Shown here in pieces: positions 38,142-47,284 of a stretch of 64,000 nt of DNA. The stretch is taken from the NCBI RefSeq assembly GCF_002104335.1, contig NZ_CP020867.1:1401206-1465205 (forward strand), written 5' to 3'. The stretch is from Campylobacter cuniculorum DSM 23162 = LMG 24588. GTDB taxonomy: Bacteria; Campylobacterota; Campylobacteria; Campylobacterales; Campylobacteraceae. The translations under genes were made by a program, and so were the position numbers. Under the pieces are notes generated by a model, which saw only the letters and a program-made list of their open reading frames with translations, ran no database searches and was not told the DNA's origin. Numbering within the stretch: position 1 is the stretch's first letter; each line of letters begins with the position of its first letter.

Positions 38142-38983
38142 GATTTATCCTTAAAGCACGGCACTCGTGCAAGTTTTTCTTCAATGACATCTTTGTAATG
38201 CGGATAAACTTCATAGGCTACAAACTTTCTCCTCAATTCCTTTGCAACTTTTAGAGTCGTTCCACTTCCAGCAAAGGGATCTAAAACAATATCGCCCACA
38301 AAAGAATAGAGTCTAAGCAATCGATAAACAATCTCTTCAGGCATTATAGCGGCATGTTTTCCAAAGGCTGTATCGCTTTTATTTGGAATAGGAATGTCCC
38401 AAATTTGTTTGGTGAATTTTATCCATTCTTCTTGTGTGAGTTTGCTCTGCTCTTTTTGCTCTTGTGTTATTTTATCCTTTGCTTTTCCGTCTTTGACATA
38501 AATAGCAATGAATTCGCTTGTATTTTGTGCATAAAAATTACGCGGATAGGGATAACTGCCAAACATTAGTTTTTTCGTTGTATTTGTGCGATTCCAAATA
38601 TAAAGATCAAGCAAAAAAAGCTTTGTATGGCTTAAAATACTTTGTTGTATATCGCTTTGTAAATCAAAAATATGGCGGTTGTAATGCGTGTTAAGGTCCT
38701 TTTTAAGCATAGGCATGAGGGGGACATTGATGCAAAGCTTTCCATTAGGTTTTAGCACCCTCTCACATTCACGCCATACTTTTAAAAGCTCGGCAATATA
38801 GTTTTTATAATCACCAATCGCCCCTAAATCTTGCTTGTGTGTCTTTGAGTGTTTTGTGTCTTGATGCCCATCTTTTGCATAATCTTTAATGTTAAAATAC
38901 GGCGGTGAAGTGATGATAATATCAATTTTTTCTTTCTCAATCTCACTCATATTTTGACTGGATTTATAAAATATTTGATTCAT
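38117..38983 (-). CDS. DNA methyltransferase (likely N4-cytosine)
   Basis: 288 aa with TSPPYFNIKDY at about residues 25-35 and the SAM motif VLDPFAGSGTTLKVAKEL near 237-255, again the order IV-TRD-I. TSPPY/SPPY is characteristic of N4-cytosine methylases. First gene of the three-gene R-M unit; ribosome site not strong. Partner of the 254-aa adenine-type methylase. Confidence 0.85.
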   Translation of the reverse strand: MNQIFYKSSQNMSEIEKEKIDIIITSPPYFNIKDYAKDGHQDTKHSKTHKQDLGAIGDYKNYIAELLKVWRECERVLKPNGKLCINVPLMPMLKKDLNTHYNRHIFDLQSDIQQSILSHTKLFLLDLYIWNRTNTTKKLMFGSYPYPRNFYAQNTSEFIAIYVKDGKAKDKITQEQKEQSKLTQEEWIKFTKQIWDIPIPNKSDTAFGKHAAIMPEEIVYRLLRLYSFVGDIVLDPFAGSGTTLKVAKELRRKFVAYEVYPHYKDVIEEKLARVPCFKDKSCSIKSTY

Positions 38984-39515
38984 ATGTGTTCATTTCGTCT
39001 TAATTTTTAGTTTGCAATTTTTATCAGTCAAAAAGCTTTACTTCCATTTTTGCTTTTCCAAAAAATTATAATAAAAATTTTCTTAAGAGTAGCAAAGTTT
39101 GAAGCAAATTTTAAAGGGCTAAAATATTTTATAAAAAATTAGTTTAAGTGTTTTTAAAAAATAAATTTATTTTTTAATTACTATTTATCGAAATAATAGA
39201 ATTAAAAACACTTACTAATTTCATTTTCTTTTTATATCTTTAATAATATAAAAAGAATTACATACCATTATACAAAACACTTTTGGCTAATTTTTTAAGT
39301 TTCTCTCAAGCAAAATTTTTGAGTTTTAGACTTGGGGCTATAATTTAGATTAATATTTAATTTTTAATTATCTTTTCGTTTGATTATGAATTTTAAAAAA
39401 TATTATTATTTTTTTTGAAATTCTTGATTAAAAAATATTTTTACATTTTATTAAATTTAAATTCTTAATTAATATAGTTTTTTAAGATTAATATTTCTAT
39501 AATTTTATATTATGA
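38984..39515. other. Intergenic region with imperfect 20-bp inverted repeat
   Basis: About 530 bp without a supportable gene. It contains an inverted repeat: left arm 39136-39157, right arm 39202-39221, identical except for two extra T in the left arm, with a 44-nt spacer. TATAAT occurs at 39498-39503, just before the first copy of the rdgB repeat. Confidence 0.5.
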
Positions 39516-39635
39516 CTTTTTTAAATCAATTGATATGAGAAAATGATGAAAATTATCTTAGCGACAAGCAACGCACACAAATTTGCTGAAGTGAAAAAAT
39601 TTTAAAAAATTTTGAGCTTTATCCCTTAGAAGAAT
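39516..39635 (+). pseudogene. Truncated duplicate of the rdgB 5' end (direct repeat, copy A)
   Basis: 120 bp match 42699-42819, including the rdgB ribosome site, start and about 31 codons. The only difference is one A missing from an A7 run (A6 here), which shifts the frame. Identity stops abruptly at AGAAT, after which unrelated sequence leads into the restriction gene. It is the upstream half of a long target duplication. Confidence 0.95.
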
Positions 39636-39685
39636 CGCGATTAATTCCTTTACTTCGTTAATTATGAAATAGAAACGAATTGATA

Positions 39686-40417
39686 CTAATTAAACTTCTT
39701 AAAATACTCATCAATTTCTGTTCTCATTTCACACCCAACCTCTTCAAAAGCCGATAAAATCAGTTTATAGCTTCCTTTTCCACCCAAAAAATCCCAAAAA
39801 TCCTCCGCTACTTTCAACTCAAAATCCAAATCTAGCATACCAGCCATAGTCCATCGTTCATAAGGTTTTGGCTCATAGGGATTATAAGGAATGGCTATGA
39901 GTGATTGAATATTGGAATTTGGACTATGATATGCAAAGCAGGCTATCCAAGTTAAAAGGGTGCGTTTAAATTCTTTAAACCCTCCCTTGTTTGGCTTAGC
40001 AGTCTTAATGTCAATCAAATAAACATTATTGCCTTTGTGCAAAACTAAATCCACCTTAGTGGGTTTAACGATGCTTGTTTCTCCACTTCGTGAAACTGCC
40101 AAAATTCTAGCAATTTCCTCGTTTTTATTTGGTTTAGAATTTCCACTTTCTAAAGAATCCATGATATCTTGTATAACTCTTTGTGCTTCTTTGGTAATTG
40201 TATTTGCAACTGCTACTTGACGCTTAATGCTATCAAAACGTTTTAGACCTAATTCTTCAGCCACAGGTTCAAAAATGCTTGTACCAAAATTTGTATTAAG
40301 GCTTTGAATGAAGCTATAAAGTGCCATTCTGTCTTTGCCTAAAAGCCTCGTATGAAAAGGCATTGAGGAGGTTTCGGGCTTATAGTTTTCAAATTTATTA
40401 CGCAAACTTAGAGTCAA
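39686..40417 (-). CDS. TdeIII-family-like type II restriction endonuclease, N-terminus doubtful
   Basis: 243 aa. Resembles the TdeIII restriction family from memory (SSMPFHTRLLGKDRMALYSF region). A PD-(D/E)xK-like core is visible: KVDLVLHKG followed by VYLIDIKTAKPNKGGFKEFKR. The frame can only start at TTG (40417) or internally; upstream it is closed by TAA within about 30 bp. A GGAG ribosome site just after the methylase stop points to a start in a different frame, so one or two bases may have been lost near the 5' end and the gene may be inactive. Paired with the 40457 methylase. Confidence 0.65.
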   Translation of the reverse strand: MTLSLRNKFENYKPETSSMPFHTRLLGKDRMALYSFIQSLNTNFGTSIFEPVAEELGLKRFDSIKRQVAVANTITKEAQRVIQDIMDSLESGNSKPNKNEEIARILAVSRSGETSIVKPTKVDLVLHKGNNVYLIDIKTAKPNKGGFKEFKRTLLTWIACFAYHSPNSNIQSLIAIPYNPYEPKPYERWTMAGMLDLDFELKVAEDFWDFLGGKGSYKLILSAFEEVGCEMRTEIDEYFKKFN

Positions 40418-40456
40418 GCGGTTTTTGATATTGCTTTTAAGACTTTATATTAATCT

Positions 40457-42037
40457 TTAACTCCTATTTTTCAAATGAAATACACTCTCACTATATTTAT
40501 TTTTATCTTTTTCACTGCGATTAAGCACAGGTCTATCGTATTTTTTAACAATTTGCATCTTTGCTAATTCGGCTATTTTTGGATAGAGATTAAATTTGTC
40601 GTTTGCTACTAAAAAAACATTATAATCCTCTCTTAAAAATCTCTTAGCATTTTTTAGAGCTTGTGCTATCGCACAAATATATTTTTCTTGTGCAAGTTTG
40701 TTTTGCCCCTCACTAAGTTTGCCGATTTCTAAATTATCTTTACGAGGCAAGTTAAATATATCATAGGCATAAGCATGTTGTTCATGATAATCAATCAATC
40801 CAACATAGGGCGGAGAGCTAAAGATTCCAGCAATCTTTTGAGATTTCACAAGATTTGCAAAATCTTTATCTTGTTTTTGTATTTCAGTGATAATGTCTGC
40901 ATTTGTAGAATCTGCATTTAAACAAAGCTGTTTTGTCGTTGCACTTCGCAAGGATTGAAATTCTCTTAATCGCTTTAAAGTATCTTTAGTATAGCTTTTC
41001 CACCATTTTGTAATGCTAAAAAGTGGTTTGCATACCCTCCCATGTTTGGCACAATAATAAGTTGTATTGATAGGCTCTAAAAGCGTAGCCAAATCCGAAT
41101 GTGTCGTAGCACGGCAACTTCTTGCTGTGCGACTTAAAATAATGCATAAAATATTTTGTAAAGATTGAGGGGATTTTAAAATTTCATTCTTAAGTAGAAT
41201 AATCTCCTGCTTTATAGAATCTATATACCATTTTTCAAAGAAATTTCCTCGTGTGTTTGTGCTGATATTAATATGATATTGACTCATTAAATCATTGTAA
41301 ATTTTTAAAAATTCTTGTGCTTTTACTTTGCCATAGGTTTTTTCATCAATTTGCCCAAGTGCAACTTGACGCTTAAAGGTTTTATTAGGAAAATAGAGCT
41401 GATTAAAGGCACTTAAAGCCTCATTTAAAGCGGATTCAAAAAGGCTTATTTGGGTGGTTTTTGTATAATTTTCCAAACAATTTGTAAGCCTTAAACATTC
41501 ATTTTCAAGAGCATTGAAATCATATTGAGCAACTTTAGCATTGCTAAGTAAGGCATTGAAGGTTGAAACATCAATCCCTATTGCATTCATTCCTAGTTCA
41601 TTTGCTACGCACAAGGTCGTGCCACTCCCCGCAAAAATATCGAGCACAATATCATCAGGCTTAAAATAAATTTCTCGTTTAATGGAATCTGTATGAGAAT
41701 CCAAAAAATATTCTACAAGTTGAGGGATAAATTTGCCTTTATAGGGGTGGATTCTATGGACGTGTTTGGTTGTTTGTGCTTCTTTGTATTGTGCAAAAGA
41801 AAGGGGATTTTGCAAATGCTTTGCAGATTTGATTGCATTATCATAATACGCTTTAAGCTCGTTTTTCTCAATCAAATTTTCTTTTAAATGCGTGCTATGA
41901 TTTGCTATTTTTCCATAATTTAAAAGATAAATAATATTATTGCTTGTTACCTTTTTTCCTAAATACTCACTCGCCCAAACACTAGCTTGTTTGGGTGTCA
42001 ATAACGACATTTCTTTCATAAATCCCTTATCAATCAA
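40457..42037 (-). CDS. DNA methyltransferase with N-terminal helix-turn-helix-like segment
   Basis: 526 aa. An N-terminal MerR/excisionase-like segment (LTPKQASVWASEYLGKKVT) precedes the SAM motif DIFAGSGTT at 133-141; the catalytic SSPPY lies at 407-411. The ~265-residue gap between motifs I and IV is longer than in ordinary gamma-class enzymes and suggests that the target-recognition region lies between them. SPPY suggests N4-cytosine methylation. It lies upstream of the restriction gene on the same strand; the pair sits between the two rdgB repeats. An alternative start is ATG at 42019. Confidence 0.82.
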   Translation of the reverse strand: MIDKGFMKEMSLLTPKQASVWASEYLGKKVTSNNIIYLLNYGKIANHSTHLKENLIEKNELKAYYDNAIKSAKHLQNPLSFAQYKEAQTTKHVHRIHPYKGKFIPQLVEYFLDSHTDSIKREIYFKPDDIVLDIFAGSGTTLCVANELGMNAIGIDVSTFNALLSNAKVAQYDFNALENECLRLTNCLENYTKTTQISLFESALNEALSAFNQLYFPNKTFKRQVALGQIDEKTYGKVKAQEFLKIYNDLMSQYHINISTNTRGNFFEKWYIDSIKQEIILLKNEILKSPQSLQNILCIILSRTARSCRATTHSDLATLLEPINTTYYCAKHGRVCKPLFSITKWWKSYTKDTLKRLREFQSLRSATTKQLCLNADSTNADIITEIQKQDKDFANLVKSQKIAGIFSSPPYVGLIDYHEQHAYAYDIFNLPRKDNLEIGKLSEGQNKLAQEKYICAIAQALKNAKRFLREDYNVFLVANDKFNLYPKIAELAKMQIVKKYDRPVLNRSEKDKNKYSESVFHLKNRS

Positions 42038-42688
42038 CTTTTAACTCCTCTTGCTTCCATTATAAATTATGGAATCACTCATAGTTTGCCCATATTCCTT
42101 GAAATTTATGTTATTCTGCAATTTTTAAAAATCGTTCTAAAATATTACAATAAAAAAACATAAATATATTTATACCTCTCACTCTCATTCAATTGTTTTG
42201 CATAAAATACTCATTTTTTAGTTCAATAAATACTTTTTAATTATATCCCGGCACTAAAAATTTGGATTTTTTAATTTTTATTTCGATACAATTTTATGAC
42301 AAAAAATTAACCTTTAGCTATGAATTTTTTTAGATTATTTTATTAAAACTCAATCCCTTGAGTGAAAGTTTAGCATAAAAAAGTTTTTATGCTAAGCCTT
42401 TTTAGCTTAAAATAATATTTAATATTATTGTTTATGCTTGATTGCTACTCTTTGTTTTTTATAAGGCTAAGGATAAGAACTTGTTCGCTTAAGAAAATAT
42501 TTATTTTTTTAAGTTTATAAAAGATTTTAAGTAAGAAACATTATCATAAATGGATGAATGATAAATTTTGATTATAAAAAATAAATGATAAATTGTTTTA
42601 AAAATTCTAATGGTTTGAAAAATTTTTTAAAATTGATAAAGAAGTTATTTGTCTCATCTGAACTAAAAAATTTTAATGTTTATTGTGC
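42038..42688. other. Intergenic region before rdgB with a strong hairpin
   Basis: About 650 bp, AT-rich, no supportable gene. A perfect 12-bp stem (42370-42381 with 42384-42395) is followed by GCCTTTTT, looking like a plus-strand terminator although no plus-strand gene precedes it now. A smaller ACTCAA/TTGAGT hairpin lies just upstream. Confidence 0.5.
42370..42400 (+). terminator. Candidate rho-independent terminator without an upstream gene
   Basis: TTAGCATAAAAA pairs perfectly with TTTTTATGCTAA around a 2-nt loop, then GCCTTTTT. On the plus strand no open gene feeds into it, which suggests that it came with the inserted segment or belonged to a lost gene. Confidence 0.5.
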
Positions 42689-42694
42689 TATAAT
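42689..42694 (+). promoter_or_regulatory. Candidate extended -10 of rdgB
   Basis: TATAAT preceded by TGC (TGnTATAAT), about 32 nt upstream of the rdgB ATG and 5 bp before the direct repeat begins. Confidence 0.5.
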
Positions 42695-42698
42695 TAGG

Positions 42699-42819
42699 CT
42701 TTTTTAAATCAATTGATATGAGAAAATGATGAAAATTATCTTAGCGACAAGCAACGCACACAAATTTGCTGAAGTGAAAAAAATTTTAAAAAATTTTGAG
42801 CTTTATCCCTTAGAAGAAT
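42699..42819 (+). repeat. Direct repeat copy B (intact rdgB start)
   Basis: 121 bp duplicated at 39516-39635 in the same orientation, 3.2 kb away, with the R-M pair between. Copy B continues into the full gene. Confidence 0.95.
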
Positions 42820-43337
42820 TTTTAACACCCTTTGAAATCAAAGAAAATGGTATGAGTTTTAAAGAAAATGCTTTGATTAAATCAAAAGCCGTTTTTAATG
42901 CTATTAGCAAAGAAAAGCAGAAAAAAATCGTTGTTTTAAGCGATGATAGCGGACTTTGTGTTGAGGCTTTAGGAGCTCAACCCGGAATTTATTCTGCAAG
43001 ATTTTCTAAACAAGGCACAGATGAAAAAAATCGCGAAAAACTTATCAAAAAACTTCGCAAACTCAAACTTAGTCAAAGCAAGGCTTATTATAAAACCGCA
43101 ATAGCTTTAAGCTCGATTTGGGGCGATTTTTGTGTGCAAGCAACAATGCATGGCAAAGTGATTTGTAAGGAAAGGGGAAGCGGAGGTTTTGGTTATGATT
43201 GTCTTTTCATTCCTAATCATTTTGATAAAACCTTAGCCGAACTTTCTAGTGAAGAGAAAAATTCAATTTCACATCGCTTTAAAGCCCTTGATTTAGCTCA
43301 AATTTTATTAAGAATTTTGGCAAGAAATTATGGATGA
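42726..43337 (+). CDS. rdgB: dITP/XTP pyrophosphatase (RdgB/HAM1)
   Basis: Removes non-canonical purine nucleoside triphosphates from the nucleotide pool. The 203-aa product has the family start [17 protein letters not shown], the [21 protein letters not shown] catalytic region (trimmed: SDDSGL at about 73) and the [11 protein letters not shown] and SHRFKAL motifs near the end. ATG ATG at 42726-42731; either may start. The 5' 31 codons are duplicated at 39516 by the R-M insertion, but this copy is whole. C. jejuni counterpart Cj1374c. Confidence 0.95.
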   Translation: MMKIILATSNAHKFAEVKKILKNFELYPLEEFLTPFEIKENGMSFKENALIKSKAVFNAISKEKQKKIVVLSDDSGLCVEALGAQPGIYSARFSKQGTDEKNREKLIKKLRKLKLSQSKAYYKTAIALSSIWGDFCVQATMHGKVICKERGSGGFGYDCLFIPNHFDKTLAELSSEEKNSISHRFKALDLAQILLRILARNYG

Positions 43338-43572
43338 ATTTCTCATTTTGATTTTAAGCTAAGAAAACTTTCAAACAAAAACGAGCAATGATAACAAAAC
43401 ACAGCAAAATATAAGGCAAAAATCATTATTTTTTAAATTTGTTTGATTCTAAGAGTGCTTTGAATTTTAAACATCTTTCGCGTTTTAAAAAAGCTTACTT
43501 CAATGATTTTAACAAAGATTGATATATGCTTGGATTTTTTTAGTTAATCTTCAATAAGAATTCCTAAGCATT

Positions 43573-46005
43573 TTAATGTAAAAATTTGCTTGAAGGCTTG
43601 ATAAAGCTTATGAGAAAGCTTGGAAGCAAAATCAAACTTCCGCTTAAAAGCAAGAGCATGACAAACACGGTTAAAAAACCAAAATAAATCGTTGGGATAA
43701 AATTACTACTCATCATCACCCCAAAGCCTAAAACCACGCTTATGGTTGTATAATAAAGAGCAGAACCTATGCTAAGATGAGAAGCAAGAACTGCTTCTTT
43801 AACATTTTTTGTTTTTAATTCTTCTTTAAAACGATAGATATAATGGATAACATCATCAACTCCTATACCGATAGCGATTGCAGCAATGGTGATGCTCATC
43901 ATATCCAAAGGAATGCCTAAAATTCCCATAAAAGCGAAGACAAGACTTAAAGGAATGACATTGACTAAAATGGCTAAAATTGAAATTTTTAAATCTCTAA
44001 AAATCACAACAAAAAGAATAAAAATGGCTAAAATCACGAAAGCAAGAGTGTTAAATTGTGAAGAAAAAAGGGCTTGAAGCATATTGTTATAAAGCAACAT
44101 AATGCCTGTGATTTCAAAATTCACTCCATCATTTTTCAAAAGTTCATTCAATTCTTTTTTAAGCTCAAGCAAAAATTCATTCCTATGTAATGTAGGGTCA
44201 GAATCAACAATACGCATACTAAAACGCAGTTCATTATTTTCAATGCTTACAAAACTTGAAAGCAAATCTTGCTTAAATTCTTCAGGTAAATTTTCATTTA
44301 AAAAAGCCAAAGCAAAATCATCTAAATCCTTACCATCGTTGATATTTTTACCTAAATTTAAAAGGCTATTAAGGCTCAATACTGAACCCACATAAGCTTT
44401 ATGTTCTAAATATTCATGAATTTTTTTAGCGATTCTTGTTTTTTGAGAATTAAAAAAATAAGTGTCTTCATTTGCAAGAGTTTCAAATTCCTCCTCAAAA
44501 CTATCCAAATTTTTACTTTGCTTTGAATCTGTTTTCTTAAAGCTCACAATCACTTCCAAAGGCAATGTTCCGCCTAAATTTTTATCGATAATCAGCAAAC
44601 CTTTTTTAATCTCACTTCCATCTTTAAAATAATTCACAAAGGAATTTTCTACTCTTAAAGAACTGATGCCCCAAAAGGCTAAAATCACAGCTAAAACCGC
44701 TATACTATAGACCATTTTGCGATGTTTAAGACTGATATTTGCACAAAAAGCTAAGAAATTCCATTTTGCTTTTTTCCTCACATAAATTTTTGGTTTGACT
44801 AACACGAGAGTGCTGGCTAAAAAAAGATAGGATAAAACAAGGGAAAAAGCTATACCAACGCTCATCATAATACCAAGCTTGATAATGGGTTCTATATTTG
44901 AAAATACAAGAGAAGCAAAGCCTATCATTGTTGTAAGAATGGCATAAAAGCTTGGTTTGGCTTTTTCAAGTAAGGTTTTTAAGATTAGTCGTTGAATTTT
45001 ACACTTGCTGTGTTTTGTGGAATTTTCTATAAAATCAGAAACAATATGAATGACAACACTTAGAGTGATAATAAGCACCAAAGCAACATAATTTGAAGAA
45101 ATAACAGTGATATTAAAATTTAAAAGTGCAAAAAATCCACTCGCAGTGCTTAAAGTAATGAAACAAATAAAAAGCGGTAAAACCACAAAATACAAAGTTC
45201 TAAAAAAATACCAAAGTGCAAAAGCGAGTAAAAATACAAGGCTTAAACCATAAAGCACCAAATCTGATTTAATATAGCTTATCATATCATCAGCTATCAT
45301 ACTCAAGCCTCCAAGATAAAGCTTGTCGCCTTTGTCTTCGTATTTTTTAACCAAATTTTTGATTGAATCCAGCCTTTGTTTGACAATCATTCTTTGAACA
45401 TCTTGATGCTTTTTAATCTCAAGACGATAAAAATGCTTTTCACTCTCAAGCAAAGATTTATCCCTTTTTTCTATGAGTTGATTGTAGATTACATCCGGTT
45501 TAAGATAAATAATCAAAGCTGCGAATTGACCATTTTTTGAGATGATATTATCCCTATAAAAAGGACTATTTAAAATTTCATTTTTAGCCTTAGTTTGATT
45601 CACATCTTCGCTTGTAATTGAGGGAATATCTTTTAAAAGCTCTTTTAAATCTTTAGTATCAGAGCTTTGAAATAAAGGAGCATTGATAATGCTAAAAACC
45701 CTTTGCACTCCATCGACTTTTTCCAAAGCTTTGTGCAAATCTTCAAGTTTGTTTAAATTTTCTTTTGAAAAAGGATTTTCATCTTTTGGTTCAAAAGCAA
45801 GCATTAAAAAATCATCGTTTTTATAGTGCTTTGAAAGCTCTCTAAAAATTTTCAAATCCTTATCATTTTCTAAAAGCAAACTTTCAGCACTTGCATCAAT
45901 TTCGAGTTTTGAAGCAAAAGAACTCAACAAAATGCACACAAAAAATGTGCTAAAGAAAGTTATTTTAGGATTTTTGATGAAAATTTTTAAAAGCTTGGCT
46001 AGCAT
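43573..46005 (-). CDS. RND/MMPL-family membrane transporter in Mla operon
   Basis: 810 aa with the two-fold RND layout: a membrane helix at the N-terminus (about 13-33), a large periplasmic domain, a block of helices near 230-430, another periplasmic domain (about 450-640) and a final helix block. The motif GIGVDDVIHYIYRFKEE in the second half carries the charged residues of RND proton relays. It follows mlaA-mlaC-like genes in one operon (the mlaC stop abuts its start), so it is probably involved in lipid or hydrophobic-compound transport. C. jejuni counterpart Cj1373. Confidence 0.9.
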   Translation of the reverse strand: MLAKLLKIFIKNPKITFFSTFFVCILLSSFASKLEIDASAESLLLENDKDLKIFRELSKHYKNDDFLMLAFEPKDENPFSKENLNKLEDLHKALEKVDGVQRVFSIINAPLFQSSDTKDLKELLKDIPSITSEDVNQTKAKNEILNSPFYRDNIISKNGQFAALIIYLKPDVIYNQLIEKRDKSLLESEKHFYRLEIKKHQDVQRMIVKQRLDSIKNLVKKYEDKGDKLYLGGLSMIADDMISYIKSDLVLYGLSLVFLLAFALWYFFRTLYFVVLPLFICFITLSTASGFFALLNFNITVISSNYVALVLIITLSVVIHIVSDFIENSTKHSKCKIQRLILKTLLEKAKPSFYAILTTMIGFASLVFSNIEPIIKLGIMMSVGIAFSLVLSYLFLASTLVLVKPKIYVRKKAKWNFLAFCANISLKHRKMVYSIAVLAVILAFWGISSLRVENSFVNYFKDGSEIKKGLLIIDKNLGGTLPLEVIVSFKKTDSKQSKNLDSFEEEFETLANEDTYFFNSQKTRIAKKIHEYLEHKAYVGSVLSLNSLLNLGKNINDGKDLDDFALAFLNENLPEEFKQDLLSSFVSIENNELRFSMRIVDSDPTLHRNEFLLELKKELNELLKNDGVNFEITGIMLLYNNMLQALFSSQFNTLAFVILAIFILFVVIFRDLKISILAILVNVIPLSLVFAFMGILGIPLDMMSITIAAIAIGIGVDDVIHYIYRFKEELKTKNVKEAVLASHLSIGSALYYTTISVVLGFGVMMSSNFIPTIYFGFLTVFVMLLLLSGSLILLPSFLISFIKPSSKFLH

Positions 46006-46574
46006 TACTCAAAACTGACTTGTTCTAGTTTTTTAAGCAAGGTATTAAAATCCCCATTTTCTAAAATATCACCAAATTGCGACCTATAAGTTTGAATGAT
46101 ACTAATGCCCAAAACATCAACATCGTAAATAAGCCAATTTCCATTATCATTGTAGAATTTAAAAATGACAAATTTCTCTTCACCATCTATTATCATCGAA
46201 GTTCTAAGAAAATATCTTTTATCGTTTTTTTGCTCACCACCCTTAACCTTTAAAACCTCATCCTTATAAAGACTAAGTTTATCACTAAAGCTTTTTTTAA
46301 GACTTGCCTCAAATTGTTTGTTAAATTCTTCTTTTTGCTCTGCATTCAATGTGTCATAGTATTTTGAAAGGCTTAATTTTGCCATTAATTTAAAGTCAAA
46401 AATTCCATCAAAAAGCTTAAAAATTTCATCTGCAACAACTCTTTTATCTCCTTTAGCTTCCTTTAACAGCTTAAGACTTTTATCAATATGAGTTTGCATG
46501 GTTTGGTTGATTTCATTGAGGGTTAAACCAAAACAATTTAAACCCAAACAGAAAATTAAAATCCATTTTTTCAT
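46005..46574 (-). CDS. mlaC: MlaC/Ttg2D-like periplasmic phospholipid-binding protein
   Basis: 189 aa with a signal peptide (MKKWILIFCLGLNCFGLT) and the MlaC family core, including the FDFKLMAKLSLSKYY segment and GNWLIYDVDVLGISII near the end. MlaC ferries phospholipid between the outer-membrane MlaA and an inner-membrane complex. Here the gene lies between mlaA (8 bp upstream) and the RND gene (1-bp overlap). C. jejuni counterpart Cj1372. Confidence 0.9.
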   Translation of the reverse strand: MKKWILIFCLGLNCFGLTLNEINQTMQTHIDKSLKLLKEAKGDKRVVADEIFKLFDGIFDFKLMAKLSLSKYYDTLNAEQKEEFNKQFEASLKKSFSDKLSLYKDEVLKVKGGEQKNDKRYFLRTSMIIDGEEKFVIFKFYNDNGNWLIYDVDVLGISIIQTYRSQFGDILENGDFNTLLKKLEQVSFE

Positions 46575-46582
46575 TTTTTCTC

Positions 46583-47284
46583 CTATTTGCTAAGTTCTAT
46601 GCGTCTTTGTTCATAAGCATCGCGTAAAAAAGGATAAACATTTGGTGTGTTATAATAAATTTCATCAAGTTCATCGAGTCTAAAAGACAATTCATTGCCA
46701 AAACCATATGCACTCACTACAATTTCAAGCCAAGTAGGATCGATATAAGCCGTAGGTTGCAAAAACCAATCCACAGGTAAAGCTAAAGCATCGCGTAAAT
46801 TGCTAGGTCCTAATACAGGCAGAACAATATGAAAACCACTTCCCACTCCCCAATGTGCTAAAATCGCTCCTACATCAGCGTGATGTTTTTGAATTCCCAT
46901 CACACTCGCAACATCTCTAACTCCACCAAAACCTAAGATTGTATTTGCTAAAAAACGTTTAAATTCATCGCCAGCTTCATTAAATTTAAATTGAAAAACA
47001 TTTCCGATAAATCTTAAAGGTGCAAGCAAATTATCGAAAAAATTTCTTACTCCTGTGCGAAAAAATTCGGGCGTAATGGCATTATAACCCTTTAAAATCG
47101 GTCTAAAACCATAATCATACAAGGCTATATTAAAATTTGTCATTATTTTATTATAACCAGAAATTGGGTCATTGACTTCATAGCTTGAATATTCTTGTTC
47201 AAATTCATCTAAGCTGACTTCATCTGCACACACTTCAATATTTAAGAAAAGCAAAAAAACTAAAATCAAATGCCAAATTTTCAA
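46583..47284 (-). CDS. mlaA: MlaA (VacJ)-like outer-membrane lipid-asymmetry protein
   Basis: 233 aa with a signal sequence and the MlaA family pattern: DPISGYNKIMTNFN, YDYGFRPILKGYN, RNFFDNLLAP, and the VLPVLGPSNLRDALALPVD segment. The residue after the hydrophobic signal is a Cys (NIEVC-ADE), but the lipobox is poor, so it is uncertain whether it is a lipoprotein. First gene of the mlaA-mlaC-RND operon. C. jejuni counterpart Cj1371. Confidence 0.92.
   Translation of the reverse strand: MKIWHLILVFLLFLNIEVCADEVSLDEFEQEYSSYEVNDPISGYNKIMTNFNIALYDYGFRPILKGYNAITPEFFRTGVRNFFDNLLAPLRFIGNVFQFKFNEAGDEFKRFLANTILGFGGVRDVASVMGIQKHHADVGAILAHWGVGSGFHIVLPVLGPSNLRDALALPVDWFLQPTAYIDPTWLEIVVSAYGFGNELSFRLDELDEIYYNTPNVYPFLRDAYEQRRIELSK

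Noticed and set aside
39516-42819. The rdgB repeat as an assembly duplication
   Set aside because: Copy A lacks one A, its borders are abrupt, and both sides continue into different sequence, so a real insertion is more likely. Assembly error cannot be excluded without reads.
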